Assembly: GCA_007116495.1 (NCBI GenBank)
Contig: SKIJ01000055.1
Location: 43,037-107,036, forward strand
DNA: 64,000 bases
Reading direction: 5' to 3'
Origin: Cryomorphaceae bacterium
GTDB taxonomy: Bacteria; Bacteroidota; Bacteroidia; Flavobacteriales; Schleiferiaceae
Part shown: positions 9,583-18,274 of the stretch, piece after piece
How positions within the stretch are numbered: the first letter of the stretch is position 1
Layout: every line of letters starts with the position of its first letter
Program-made: the position numbers and the translations under genes
Notes under the pieces: generated by a model
Seen by the model: the letters and a program-made list of their open reading frames with translations, nothing else
The model's database searches: none
Told to the model about the DNA's origin: nothing

Positions 9583-11761
9583 GACTACCAGTTCGATAAT
9601 GCCATTCACCTTGCTGATCTTTTAAACGTAACGAATATACGTAAACACCCGTTGGCGCCTGTGTACCGTTTACATTTCCATCCCAGTGAACGTCCGGACT
9701 ATCGCTATAAAACACCTCCTGCCCCCATCTATTGTGGATTCTAAATTCGTATTTGGCCACATTAGACACCTCCACATTGAACCAATCATTAATACCATCT
9801 CCATCGGGTGTAAATGCATTGGGGATGTATATGTTGGTTTCCGGTATAACGATAATGTCGATGAACGACGTGTCGATGCATCCGTCTTGATTTTCTCCAA
9901 CTAAAAAAGCTGTAAAGCGTGCAGAATCGGCGTCATAAGTATGCTCAATCGTCATTGGTGCCGGCACAAACACCTGACCGTCACCTGTGTGTAGTTCGGA
10001 GTACAAAACATCATCGCTAAACGAGCAGGAAAAGGTTGTGGAAGGATCATACATTAATAACCGTGTCATGGAAGCCGTGAGCTGTGCTTCGGGGCTTGGT
10101 AAAACGTATATGGGATCTAAATCAACACTTATGGTATCAACGCAAAACGACGTTGTTCGTAATGTAATTCTAGGATAATAGACACCTGGGGTTGAATACG
10201 TATGTTCAATTGAACCATTGTTGTTATAGGTTGTGCCATCTCCCATATCCCAAAGGATGCGTATGGGACCTCTTGCTGTTGCTTGACTGTTCAGAACAGC
10301 TTCATATGGAGCACATACCTCATCTGCATGACCGGTTATATCCAACGATATGCGTTCGTGTAGAATAAGTTGTTCGTAATAAAAACTTTCACAACCAAAA
10401 TCTTCGGTAGTCAAACTGACCTCGTATAAATTACCGTCATTTGTAAAAACAACGGGAGGCGGATCCGGGCCTGACCAGGTTTGCGGCGTAGCATTTACTC
10501 CAAAATCCCATTCAATGGTTGCATTTGGTGACAAGTTTGTGCCTTCCAAAGTAAAGTTTAGTCCCTTATCTAGGCACGGGCTTTCTCCCCACGAAAACCA
10601 ATTGTCAACCGAATCTCTAATTTCAAAAATTTCAACAGCTGTATCGTTACACCCCGGGATACTATCATTGATGATAAGCATTACTTCAAAAAATCCCGTA
10701 TCGCTAAACGTATACGTAGGGTTAAAAGCCGACGAGGTATCATGGGGGGCGTTTCCGGGGTCGTTAAACTTCCAATGAGCGTGTAACATACCTGAGCTGA
10801 AGTGACGAAAGTCTATGGTTCGCCCCCTACAAGATGCATCGGCACCGAGCTCCGCTTGAGTTTGAATTCCAGCCCTTGTAGAGAGGATGCAATCGGCTAT
10901 CACATACTGCATCTCTCTTTGCGTTGTATTGATTAATTGACCATCGCGATACTCGTCTACGCAAACGGCAACGGTAAAAAAGCCTATAATTGGATCCGGC
11001 ACAACCGATAACGTTCCTGTTTGTGGGTCTATTGATAATCCGGGTGTTCCGTGAATTGGATTGGTTCCTGAGTATCCGGGTGCGTGATTTACAATTGAAT
11101 ATGGAGGGCCGGTAGGTGGGTTGGGCACAACACCATTAGGCCCATTATTAGGAGCTTGACCACCACCTAAATACGGGTCACACAATGAAAAAACCAAACT
11201 ATCGCCATCTGGGTCTACAGTTGGTATATCGATGACGTTTGATTGTCCAAAACACATGAGTAAATTTGGCAACTCTAGAAATTGCACTGAATTATTACAG
11301 GCAGTATCGTTTGCTGGAATACTCGTAAAAAAACTATTACCCGTAGATCCGGGGTTGATGATATTTAGAATCACATTATTGCGGCAGCAACGCTGGTGAA
11401 CAATGGTGTAACCAAGAGGGGACGGTGGCAAAATAACAGTATCTATGTACTCCGCGTACTCAACGCAAACATTGCTGGGCGGCGGAGGGCTGCAACTGTC
11501 GGTTTCTAAAGGTATATTGGGGATGGTATTGGTAATATCAACCATAATTGTGAATGACAAACTTGCCCCTTGATATATAGCAACAGGAATTCTGTTATCG
11601 AACGGAACCTGACTTGTTGCACAATCGCGAAACATGGTGAGTTTAATGCGATATGTGTTATTACCCAAACACGTATACGTGAAGTCACCACCTACTAAGT
11701 GGGATGCTTCGGTGATAAAGACCGAAAAAATTAATAATAGAAGGAATAAAACTCGTTTCAT
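9566..11761 (-). CDS. Secreted PKD-domain protein, T9SS type B (CHU_C) cargo
   Basis: A 731-residue exported protein. The signal peptide MKRVLFLLLLIFSVFITEA is followed by SHLVGGDFTYTCLGNNTYRI, a leader domain typical of a large Bacteroidota family that begins ASH-VGGE. Several PKD-like domains follow (HWKFNDPGN, IEWDFGVN and ILWDMGDGTTYNNNGS mark their strands). The C-terminal type B sorting domain reads IPNAFTPDGDGINDWFNV, then RIHNRWGQ and HWDGNVNGTQAPTGVYVY. It is likely cell-surface or released via the T9SS; binding partner unknown. No enzyme motif was seen. Confidence 0.85.
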   Translation of the reverse strand: MKRVLFLLLLIFSVFITEASHLVGGDFTYTCLGNNTYRIKLTMFRDCATSQVPFDNRIPVAIYQGASLSFTIMVDITNTIPNIPLETDSCSPPPPSNVCVEYAEYIDTVILPPSPLGYTIVHQRCCRNNVILNIINPGSTGNSFFTSIPANDTACNNSVQFLELPNLLMCFGQSNVIDIPTVDPDGDSLVFSLCDPYLGGGQAPNNGPNGVVPNPPTGPPYSIVNHAPGYSGTNPIHGTPGLSIDPQTGTLSVVPDPIIGFFTVAVCVDEYRDGQLINTTQREMQYVIADCILSTRAGIQTQAELGADASCRGRTIDFRHFSSGMLHAHWKFNDPGNAPHDTSSAFNPTYTFSDTGFFEVMLIINDSIPGCNDTAVEIFEIRDSVDNWFSWGESPCLDKGLNFTLEGTNLSPNATIEWDFGVNATPQTWSGPDPPPVVFTNDGNLYEVSLTTEDFGCESFYYEQLILHERISLDITGHADEVCAPYEAVLNSQATARGPIRILWDMGDGTTYNNNGSIEHTYSTPGVYYPRITLRTTSFCVDTISVDLDPIYVLPSPEAQLTASMTRLLMYDPSTTFSCSFSDDVLYSELHTGDGQVFVPAPMTIEHTYDADSARFTAFLVGENQDGCIDTSFIDIIVIPETNIYIPNAFTPDGDGINDWFNVEVSNVAKYEFRIHNRWGQEVFYSDSPDVHWDGNVNGTQAPTGVYVYSLRLKDQQGEWHYRTGSLTLLR

Positions 11762-12114
11762 CGGTAATCACATCATGTGTAGCGTTTCGCATGAATAACA
11801 GCCAATCATAAATTCACACCAGCAACCCAGTAGGGAATGTCAATGTAAACAGCGATAATTGTAAATAGTTAACGTCAAACCTGCATAGGTCTACTTAAAA
11901 TTTAAATACGACTATGCTTAACTTTTAAACGTATTAAATATAAAATTCAAACAGTTAACCAAACAAACTAATTTGCCATTCATTTTGTAAAATTACATTT
12001 TATTTTTTAAAATCAAAAGTTTTTATTTAAGTTGTCGAAAAGGCATAAAAAATTCGTACCATATAAAGGTGTTTTGGTATATTCGCAGCCTTATTAAAAC
12101 ACCACATTTAGCGT
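11762..12114. other. AT-rich divergent intergenic region
   Basis: A 353-base spacer between the type B cargo gene and the foldase gene. The half nearest the foldase is strongly AT-rich and ends in a candidate promoter at 12053-12085. No RNA gene, repeat or clear promoter for the minus-strand gene was seen. Confidence 0.5.
12053..12085 (+). promoter_or_regulatory. Candidate promoter for the PpiD-like foldase gene
   Basis: TTCG at 12053-12056 and TATATTCG at 12078-12085 are spaced by 21 bases. Each element differs from the Bacteroidota TTTG / TAnnTTTG consensus by one base. The downstream run GCAGCC is common after such boxes. The leader would be about 25 bases. Confidence 0.4.
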
Positions 12115-14304
12115 ATGGCTACATTAGAAAAAATCCGTAATCGATCTGGACTATTGCTCATTACTATTGGTTTGGCAATGGCAGCATTTATATTGATGGA
12201 TTTTCTGGGATCTGGAGACTCCATCATTAGAGGCAACCAACTCATGGTTGGAAAAATTAATGGGCGCACAATTGACTTACCTGAATTTAGTGAGCGGGTT
12301 GAGCGAATTACCGAAAACTACCGCAACACTTCTGGGGATGTATCCTTAGCAAATGTTACACGTAAGCAGTTTGCAGAGGCCGCATGGGAAGAGTTTCTCA
12401 GAGAGTCCATTTTGGTTAAAGACCTACGAGCTTTAGGACTTACTGTAAACGACGAAGAGCTCTATAATCGCATTATTCAGCACCCAGATATTCTGCAAGC
12501 TGATGCGTTTAAAGATGAGGTTACCAATCAATTCAGCGAAGCCCGTCTTCAACAATACCTTACCACACTCCAAGATCAGCGAGCGGACAACCCTGAAGCA
12601 AATCGTTTTTGGAGGCAATGGAAAGCTTTTGAAGACAACATGCGCAACGAATCTCTCAACAACAAATACAACATCGCAATAAGCTTGGGGATAACCAAAC
12701 CGGCAAAACTCGCTCAATTTTCGTTTGAATGGGAAAACCGCACGCGCAACGTTGAAATCATTCCCATACTTTTCAGTGGCATTGCGGACGAGGATGTTGT
12801 TGTTACAGAATCAGATTTAAATGCGTATTACAAACGCAATAAAGATAAATTTAAAGTTGATGAACCGTATCGAGCGTTTGAATTTGTAACACTTGACGTT
12901 GTTCCAAGTGCTGAAGACATTCAATCAGTTCGCGATGAACTTATGAAGTTTACACGCGAGCAGCTAGAGAAAAACCGAGCTACTGGAAATTATGACACCG
13001 TACCTTCTTTTGCCGATGCAGAAGATGATTCGGCATTTGTATCAATGCGGAGTGACTTGCCATACAGCGGTCGCTTTTACCGAGAAGAAACCGGTTTCAG
13101 ACCCGAGTATGATTCTGTTATATTTAGCGGCGACGCCTCTGGTTATGTATTTGGTCCTTACGAAACGAATCAAGAATACTTAGCTTTGGGCAAAGTAAGT
13201 GAAGTGAGATTTTTACCTGATTCTGTTGAAGCTCGTCACATATTAATCGCCTACCAAGGAGCTGAACGCTCTCAGTCGCAACGTGCTCCGATGGAAGCCA
13301 AAGAGCTTGCAGATAGTTTACTTGCAATATTAAAAGACGATCGTTCTCAGTTTGAAGCTTTATCAACGGCCAACAGCGACGATGCATCTGCTGCCCAAAA
13401 GGGTGGTGACTTAGGTTGGTTTACAGAAAACACCATGACCTCCGCATTTTCTGATTACTGCTTTACAAATAGCGTAGGAGATTTGGGTATGGTTATGACA
13501 GAATTTGGTTTTCACATCATTGAAATTACAGGACAGTTAGGAAGCTCTAAAACTGCGCGTATTTCTGAGATTGCTAGAGAAGTTATCATTTCAGAAAAAA
13601 CCGACAACGATGTTTATCGCATGGCCTCAAAAATTGCCGAAGCAGCAAATGATCCAGAGCGTTTTAGTGAATTAGCTTCAAAAGCCGGAGCGCAGGTGAG
13701 AACAGCTACCGACGTAAATCGATTTGACGAAACCATCATTGGATTAGGACAAAACCGTGATCTTGTACGTTGGGTTTTTGAAAACGATCGCTCTGAAGGA
13801 GACGTTGACGTACAACGCAGCTCTGATAACGCTTACATTGTCATCCACCTTACAGATATTGTTAACGAAGGAACTGCACCTTTTACATCGGTAAGAGAAG
13901 AGGTTGAAGACGCAGTGTTTAATGAGAAAAAAACACAGATGATCATTGAACGCATCAGCGGAATGATTGATAACGACTTGAATACCATTGCACGTGAAAT
14001 GAACACTACTGTAACTAATTCCGATGTGATGTTTAATGCCAATAATATTGAACGTGCCGGTCAAGAGCCTAGGGTTGTTGGTAAGATTCACGGTTTAACT
14101 GAAAACGAGAACCACATTGTTACCGGTGACAATGGAGTTTATGTAGTTCGTGTGAACAGCACAACTACTCCACCCCGACAAGACGATTACGCCGACGAAC
14201 AACGCGTTTATCTCGACAACATTCGCTCAACCATACCCGTGGGTGTGATGGAAAGTAAACGCGATGGCGCTAAAGTTAAAGACCGCCGTTATAAATTTTT
14301 CTAA
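12115..14304 (+). CDS. PpiD/SurA-like periplasmic peptidyl-prolyl isomerase (foldase)
   Basis: A 729-residue foldase anchored in the inner membrane. Residues 1-35 hold a basic stretch and one transmembrane helix (SGLLLITIGLAMAAFILMDF). A SurA_N-like helical region follows (about 40-240). The parvulin (PPIC) domain begins at VEARHILIAYQG and runs through GGDLGWFTENTM and TEFGFHIIEITG. A long C-terminal helical part and a second degenerate parvulin-like segment complete it. This matches PpiD organisation, and it probably helps fold exported and outer-membrane proteins, which fits a genome rich in T9SS cargo. A strong terminator follows. The family is clear, but prolyl-isomerase activity is not provable from sequence. 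Confidence 0.85.
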   Translation: MATLEKIRNRSGLLLITIGLAMAAFILMDFLGSGDSIIRGNQLMVGKINGRTIDLPEFSERVERITENYRNTSGDVSLANVTRKQFAEAAWEEFLRESILVKDLRALGLTVNDEELYNRIIQHPDILQADAFKDEVTNQFSEARLQQYLTTLQDQRADNPEANRFWRQWKAFEDNMRNESLNNKYNIAISLGITKPAKLAQFSFEWENRTRNVEIIPILFSGIADEDVVVTESDLNAYYKRNKDKFKVDEPYRAFEFVTLDVVPSAEDIQSVRDELMKFTREQLEKNRATGNYDTVPSFADAEDDSAFVSMRSDLPYSGRFYREETGFRPEYDSVIFSGDASGYVFGPYETNQEYLALGKVSEVRFLPDSVEARHILIAYQGAERSQSQRAPMEAKELADSLLAILKDDRSQFEALSTANSDDASAAQKGGDLGWFTENTMTSAFSDYCFTNSVGDLGMVMTEFGFHIIEITGQLGSSKTARISEIAREVIISEKTDNDVYRMASKIAEAANDPERFSELASKAGAQVRTATDVNRFDETIIGLGQNRDLVRWVFENDRSEGDVDVQRSSDNAYIVIHLTDIVNEGTAPFTSVREEVEDAVFNEKKTQMIIERISGMIDNDLNTIAREMNTTVTNSDVMFNANNIERAGQEPRVVGKIHGLTENENHIVTGDNGVYVVRVNSTTTPPRQDDYADEQRVYLDNIRSTIPVGVMESKRDGAKVKDRRYKFF

Positions 14305-14352
14305 GTGCTTATGGCCTGAAGAACCAAAAATTTTACAGTAAGCATAAAAAAA

Positions 14353-14382
14353 GGGCGTCACATAATGTGATGCCCTTTTTTT
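14353..14382 (+). terminator. Rho-independent terminator of the foldase gene
   Basis: A ten-base stem GGGCGTCACA / TGTGATGCCC (14353-14362, 14366-14375) has a TAA loop and is followed by seven T. The single G-T wobble exists only in the plus-strand RNA, so plus is the better orientation, though the preceding A tract could let it also serve the convergent regulator gene. Confidence 0.85.
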
Positions 14383-14405
14383 ATTTAATCATGAACGCTA
14401 CTGTG

Positions 14406-15563
14406 TTAAACGTAGGATTCAATATCATCTTCGGTTATTTCTTCACCACCTAGTATCATAAGGCGCTCAACAACATTTCTCAATTCGCGTATGTTTCCAG
14501 TCCAATCTCGCGCTTGTAGTGCCTGAATCGCCTTTTCTGTTAAGGGTTTAGCCGCCATTCCTTCTTGAGTTGACAGCATACTAACAAAGTGCTCGATCAA
14601 AATCGGAATGTCGTCTCTGCGATCATTAAGAGCAGGTACTTTTATTAGTATAACAGCGAGGCGATGGTACAAATCTTCTCTAAATTTACCCTCTGCTATT
14701 TCTCTCTTTAAATCTTTATTGGTTGCAGCAATTACCCGAACATTGACGTTAATTGACTTATCGCCACCAACCGGGGTTATCTTACCTTCTTGCAATGCAC
14801 GGAGCACCTTGGCCTGAGCAGACAAACTCATATCTCCAACTTCATCGAGAAAGAGTGTGCCTTCGTTGGCCAGTTCAAACTTACCTTTTCGATCCTTAAC
14901 CGCTGATGTAAACGCGCCTTTTTTATGTCCAAAAAGTTCACTTTCGATCAATTCTGAAGGAATTGCTGCGCAGTTAACCTCAATGAATGGCTTTTTACTG
15001 CGTTCACTTTGAGCATGTACGGCATGTGCTACCAGCTCCTTCCCCGTTCCGTTTGGACCGGTTATCATTACACGAGCATCTGTGGGTGCTATTTTATCTA
15101 TGATTGATCTAATTTGCTCCAGTTTATCGGACTGACCAATCATGGTGTATTTTCTGCTTACTTTTTTTCGCAAACGCTTGTTTTCTACTTTTAACGAATT
15201 GCTGTCTAAAGCATTGCGAACTGTCGTTAACAGTCTATTTAAATCTGGCGGTTTGCTTATAAAATCAAACGCTCCCATTTGCATACACTTCACCGCTAAG
15301 TCAACGTCACCATGACCGGTTATCATCACAACGGACGTATCTGGATTCAATTCGGGTACGCGCTCCAGCACGTCTAATCCATCAAGTTCGGGCATTTTAA
15401 TGTCGCATATAAGCAGATCATAGTCATTATCTTTGAGCATTTCCACTGCCTTTCGACCATTTTCTGCCGTATCAACGATAAAGGAGCTATTTTCCTCTTT
15501 GAGTATGTTGGTCAAAACATTGCGAATGGCAAGTTCATCTTCTGCAATTAAGATTCGAGACAT
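14406..15563 (-). CDS. NtrC-type sigma54 response regulator lacking a DNA-binding domain
   Basis: A 385-residue protein. The receiver domain spans residues 3-120, with phosphoacceptor Asp54 in [13 protein letters not shown], the switch residue in MITGHG and the conserved Lys in SKPPD. An AAA+ sigma54-activator domain follows: Walker A GPNGTGKE, the sigma54-contact loop written GAFTSA instead of GAFTGA, Walker [12 protein letters not shown] and the arginine-finger region FREDLYHRL. The protein stops after [10 protein letters not shown] with no Fis-type helix-turn-helix, and the next 100 bases hold only the terminator, so nothing has been frameshifted off. It lies 17 bases downstream of purQ and is probably co-transcribed. 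Its kinase is not adjacent. Confidence 0.9.
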   Translation of the reverse strand: MSRILIAEDELAIRNVLTNILKEENSSFIVDTAENGRKAVEMLKDNDYDLLICDIKMPELDGLDVLERVPELNPDTSVVMITGHGDVDLAVKCMQMGAFDFISKPPDLNRLLTTVRNALDSNSLKVENKRLRKKVSRKYTMIGQSDKLEQIRSIIDKIAPTDARVMITGPNGTGKELVAHAVHAQSERSKKPFIEVNCAAIPSELIESELFGHKKGAFTSAVKDRKGKFELANEGTLFLDEVGDMSLSAQAKVLRALQEGKITPVGGDKSINVNVRVIAATNKDLKREIAEGKFREDLYHRLAVILIKVPALNDRRDDIPILIEHFVSMLSTQEGMAAKPLTEKAIQALQARDWTGNIRELRNVVERLMILGGEEITEDDIESYV

Positions 15564-15580
15564 GGGATGGTTGGATTATA

Positions 15581-16279
15581 TTATACCGTTGCAACTGAAA
15601 AATTGTCGAAAAGGCTTTTAAGAATTTTTGCCCCATCTGTATTTCCAAGATTTTCATCAGCAGCGCGTTCGGGATGCGGCATCATGCCGAATACATTTCG
15701 GTTGGCGTTGCAAACGCCCGCTATGCCATTCACAGAGCCGTTGGGGTTTGATGCTTCATTAACCTCTCCTGCCGGGGAGCAATATCTAAAAATGATCTGG
15801 TTATTATCTTCTAAGCGCTTGATATCCTCTTCAGACGCGTAGTAGCGTCCTTCACCATGTGCTATGGGAATACACAACGGGTCATTATAAACATCGGCAT
15901 TAATAGCGCTTGCATTGTTATCTGCTACGATATGTACATTTTTGCAAATAAAACGGTGTGACGTGTTGTGTAAGAGAGCTCCCGGCAACAAACCAGACTC
16001 ACATAGAACCTGAAACCCATTGCATACGCCGAGAACATAGCCTCCCGCATTTGCGAAATCAATGACGCTCTGCATCAAAGGAGAAAAGCGAGCAATTGCT
16101 CCACTTCTTAGGTAATCGCCGTAAGAAAACCCTCCGGGTAACACAATCATATCAACTCCTTTGAGATCGGAATCTTTATGCCACAGTTCTACAACCTTAT
16201 GCCCCATGATGGTTTCAAGAACATACATCATATCACGATCGCAGTTTGATCCGGGAAAAACAAGAACACCTACTGTCAT
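15581..16279 (-). CDS. purQ: Phosphoribosylformylglycinamidine synthase subunit PurQ
   Basis: The glutaminase subunit of FGAM synthase (step 4 of purine synthesis), with 232 residues. The class I amidotransferase triad is visible: nucleophile Cys in GVCNGFQ, His and Glu in MMPHPERA, with the supporting HGEGRYYA motif. The N terminus is MTVGVLVFPGSNCDRD. An in-frame ATG at 16315 would add 12 residues, but a good promoter lies at 16332-16302 inside that extension, so translation should begin at 16279. PurL and PurS are not in the window, so this is the separate-subunit form or an unlinked partner. The NtrC-type gene follows 17 bases downstream. Confidence 0.92.
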   Translation of the reverse strand: MTVGVLVFPGSNCDRDMMYVLETIMGHKVVELWHKDSDLKGVDMIVLPGGFSYGDYLRSGAIARFSPLMQSVIDFANAGGYVLGVCNGFQVLCESGLLPGALLHNTSHRFICKNVHIVADNNASAINADVYNDPLCIPIAHGEGRYYASEEDIKRLEDNNQIIFRYCSPAGEVNEASNPNGSVNGIAGVCNANRNVFGMMPHPERAADENLGNTDGAKILKSLFDNFSVATV

Positions 16280-16301
16280 AAATAATAATTTAAAATGTGC
16301 A

Positions 16302-16332
16302 CAAAGGTAATCCAATAAGGCGGCATGGGCAA
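16302..16332 (-). promoter_or_regulatory. Promoter of purQ
   Basis: Read on the minus strand: TTG (16332-16330), 20 bases, then TACCTTTG (16309-16302). Both elements and the spacing fit the Bacteroidota primary sigma consensus. Transcription would begin about 15 bases upstream of the ATG at 16279, which decides the purQ start. Confidence 0.7.
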
Positions 16333-16333
16333 C

Positions 16334-16915
16334 TCATAAACGATCCAGCTCCTTACGTAGTCCGCGGTGATTCCGCTTAAATTGTGATGGCGTTAAACCT
16401 GTGTGTTGCTTGAATTGAGTTGACAAAAACTGACTGCTGCTGTACCCCAGCTGATGGGCCATTTCGGAAATTGTTAATTCATTATACAACAGTAATTCCT
16501 TTATGCGCTCTATCCTTTGTAGTATAATAAAATGTTCAATCGTATTGCCTTCGATCTCTGAGAAAACCTTACTAAGATGACTGTAATCTTTGTGAAACGC
16601 ATCTGAGATCAGCGTTGACCATTTTTTTAGTTGTGTCTGATCTTTTTCTAAATGCCTTAACGTAGAAATGACAAGACGCTTTATGTCTTCAACTAATTTG
16701 CGGTCGGCATCTTCCACGCGTTCAAAACCTATAGACTCAAGATCTGAAAAAACAGCTTTATATGCTTGCTCACCAATTGGTGTATTAAGGTACACTGCTC
16801 CGAGTTGAATATCGCTATAATCGATATCGTGTTTGTTAAGTATTTCTTCTACAGCCATAATGCACCGCTGACACACCATGTTTTTAATGTAAACAACATC
16901 ATTCTCTTTTTCCAT
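16334..16915 (-). CDS. HMA-like metal-binding plus AraC-type regulator
   Basis: A 193-residue fusion. Residues 1-75 resemble a heavy-metal-associated (HMA) fold: VVYIKNMVCQRCIMAVEEIL carries the CxxC pair in the expected loop. Residues 80-193 form an AraC/XylS helix-turn-helix domain, with the motif ISEMAHQLGYSSSQFLSTQFKQHTGLTPSQFKR covering helix 3 to the C-terminal HTH. Such proteins are known in Bacteroidota and are often next to metal exporters, but here the neighbours are purQ and a TPR/ribH pair. I infer a metal-responsive regulator with unknown targets. ATG at 16915 is used, because the longer form would begin with TTG at 16930 inside a candidate -7 box. Confidence 0.8.
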   Translation of the reverse strand: MEKENDVVYIKNMVCQRCIMAVEEILNKHDIDYSDIQLGAVYLNTPIGEQAYKAVFSDLESIGFERVEDADRKLVEDIKRLVISTLRHLEKDQTQLKKWSTLISDAFHKDYSHLSKVFSEIEGNTIEHFIILQRIERIKELLLYNELTISEMAHQLGYSSSQFLSTQFKQHTGLTPSQFKRNHRGLRKELDRL

Positions 16916-16927
16916 TTTCTTTTTTTT

Positions 16928-16977
16928 CAAAAATACAATGTATTGTGGTATTCATTCATTGGTTTATGCTATTTTTG
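16928..16977. promoter_or_regulatory. Symmetric divergent promoter between HMA-AraC and TPR/ribH
   Basis: TATTTTTG occurs on the plus strand at 16970-16977 and identically on the minus strand at 16935-16928. The plus-strand copy has a TTG at 16943-16945 (24-base spacing, slightly long). Between them is the dyad ACAAT-GT-ATTGT. The arrangement is a plausible autoregulated divergent promoter with an operator for the AraC-type protein. Confidence 0.5.
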
Positions 16978-17054
16978 CGCCCTTGCATATAAATACATAA
17001 ACCAACTGTATTTGTATTGTTTACAATAAAAACAACAAAAAGAACAAGCAACTC

Positions 17055-17735
17055 ATGGCTAAAAAAAGCAAGCAAGACGACGAAATACTTGTTGATTTAG
17101 AAACAAAAGTTAGTTCGGCAGAAGCCTTTCTAGAGAAAAACAAAACCATCATTACCAGCGTTTTTGCAGCCATCATCATTGGTGTCGGTGGGTATCTTGC
17201 GTTTACCAGCTTGTATCTTGCCCCCAAGGAAAAAGAAGCGCAATTCGAATTATACCTAGCTCAAGAGCTATTCGAAGAAGAAGATTTTTTACAATCCATT
17301 GAGGGTGATGGCAACGCCATTGGCTTCTTAGCTATTGCTGAAGATTACCGATGGACAAAGGCTGCTAATCTTTCTAATTATTATGCTGGTATTGCATATC
17401 TCAACTTAGGAGATTACAAAAATGCAATCACCTATCTCGACAAGTTTTCCACCAAAGACGACATTCTTTCCGTAGTGAGTAAAGGAGCAATTGGTGATGC
17501 TTTTATGGAACTCAACCAATTAAACGAAGCTTTAGACTATTACAGTAAAGCCAGCACAAAAAGTAATAATTCTATGGTCGTTCCTTTATATTTAGAGCGT
17601 GCCGGTCATACAGCTTTGATGCTTGAAGACAATAAAAAGGCAATGCGCTTTTACGAACGAATTGTGAATGATTTTCCCGAGAGTAGAGAAGCAGACAACG
17701 CAAAAAAAATGATTGCTAAATTAGACGTCAAATAG
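17055..17735 (+). CDS. Membrane-anchored TPR protein (YfgM-like)
   Basis: A 226-residue protein. The charged N-terminal cytoplasmic tail (residues 1-35) is followed by one transmembrane helix (TIITSVFAAIIIGVGGYLAF) and then tetratricopeptide-like helices (YYAGIAYLNLGDYKNAITYL, GDAFMELNQLNEALDYYSKA and MLEDNKKAMRFYERIVNDFP). The topology resembles YfgM, a partner of the Sec translocon and PpiD, and a PpiD-like gene lies 3 kb away, but orthology is inferred only from layout. ribH follows after a three-base gap, so the two are co-transcribed. Confidence 0.75.
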   Translation: MAKKSKQDDEILVDLETKVSSAEAFLEKNKTIITSVFAAIIIGVGGYLAFTSLYLAPKEKEAQFELYLAQELFEEEDFLQSIEGDGNAIGFLAIAEDYRWTKAANLSNYYAGIAYLNLGDYKNAITYLDKFSTKDDILSVVSKGAIGDAFMELNQLNEALDYYSKASTKSNNSMVVPLYLERAGHTALMLEDNKKAMRFYERIVNDFPESREADNAKKMIAKLDVK

Positions 17736-17738
17736 AAT

Positions 17739-18233
17739 ATGGCTACTGAAGGCGTCAATTTATCAGACTTCAATCCGGAGTCACTCCCCCCGGTCGAGGA
17801 TATGGGTTTCGGAATCATTACTGCAGATTGGAATAATGATATAACCGACAACCTTGAAAAAGGTGCTATTGATACGCTTAAAAGCTTGGGCGTCTCCGAG
17901 CGCAATATTTTAACACAACGTGTACCGGGTAGCTTAGAGTTAGTGTTTGCCGCTAAGCATATGGCCGAGAACGCGCACATTCCTTCAGCAATCATCATCA
18001 TAGGATCCGTAATACGAGGACAAACCGCACATTTCGATTATGTTTGCCAATCTGTTTTTCAAGGACTTGCTTTACTAAACACACAATTAACCATACCGGT
18101 TATCGGTTGTGTGCTCACCGATGATACACGTCAACAATCCATAGACCGTTCAGGAGGTATTCACGGTAATAAAGGGGTTGAGGCTGCTGTTGCGGCAGTT
18201 CGCATGGCAGCTATTGCAGATAAACGATACTGA
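17739..18233 (+). CDS. ribH: 6,7-dimethyl-8-ribityllumazine synthase
   Basis: The penultimate step of riboflavin synthesis, condensing the ribityl-aminopyrimidine with dihydroxybutanone phosphate. The protein has 164 residues. Motifs: FGIITADWNNDIT (N-terminal strand), VPGSLELVFAAK (substrate loop), VIRGQTAHFDYVC with the catalytic His, and GCVLTDDTRQQSIDRSGG followed by NKG. The N-terminal 20 residues are variable. It starts three bases after the TPR gene. No other rib gene is in the window. Assignment is secure. Confidence 0.93.
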   Translation: MATEGVNLSDFNPESLPPVEDMGFGIITADWNNDITDNLEKGAIDTLKSLGVSERNILTQRVPGSLELVFAAKHMAENAHIPSAIIIIGSVIRGQTAHFDYVCQSVFQGLALLNTQLTIPVIGCVLTDDTRQQSIDRSGGIHGNKGVEAAVAAVRMAAIADKRY

Positions 18234-18274
18234 TTTAATTCTCAGTACATATCCTATTTTACAAATTAATCACC

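Noticed and set aside
14304..14406. Frameshifted Fis-type HTH of the NtrC-type regulator
   Set aside because: The 101 bases after the stop hold only the foldase terminator; no HTH remnant is visible in any frame.
16280..16315. N-terminal extension of PurQ
   Set aside because: A consensus promoter lies inside the extension and the family starts at MTVGVLVFPGSN.
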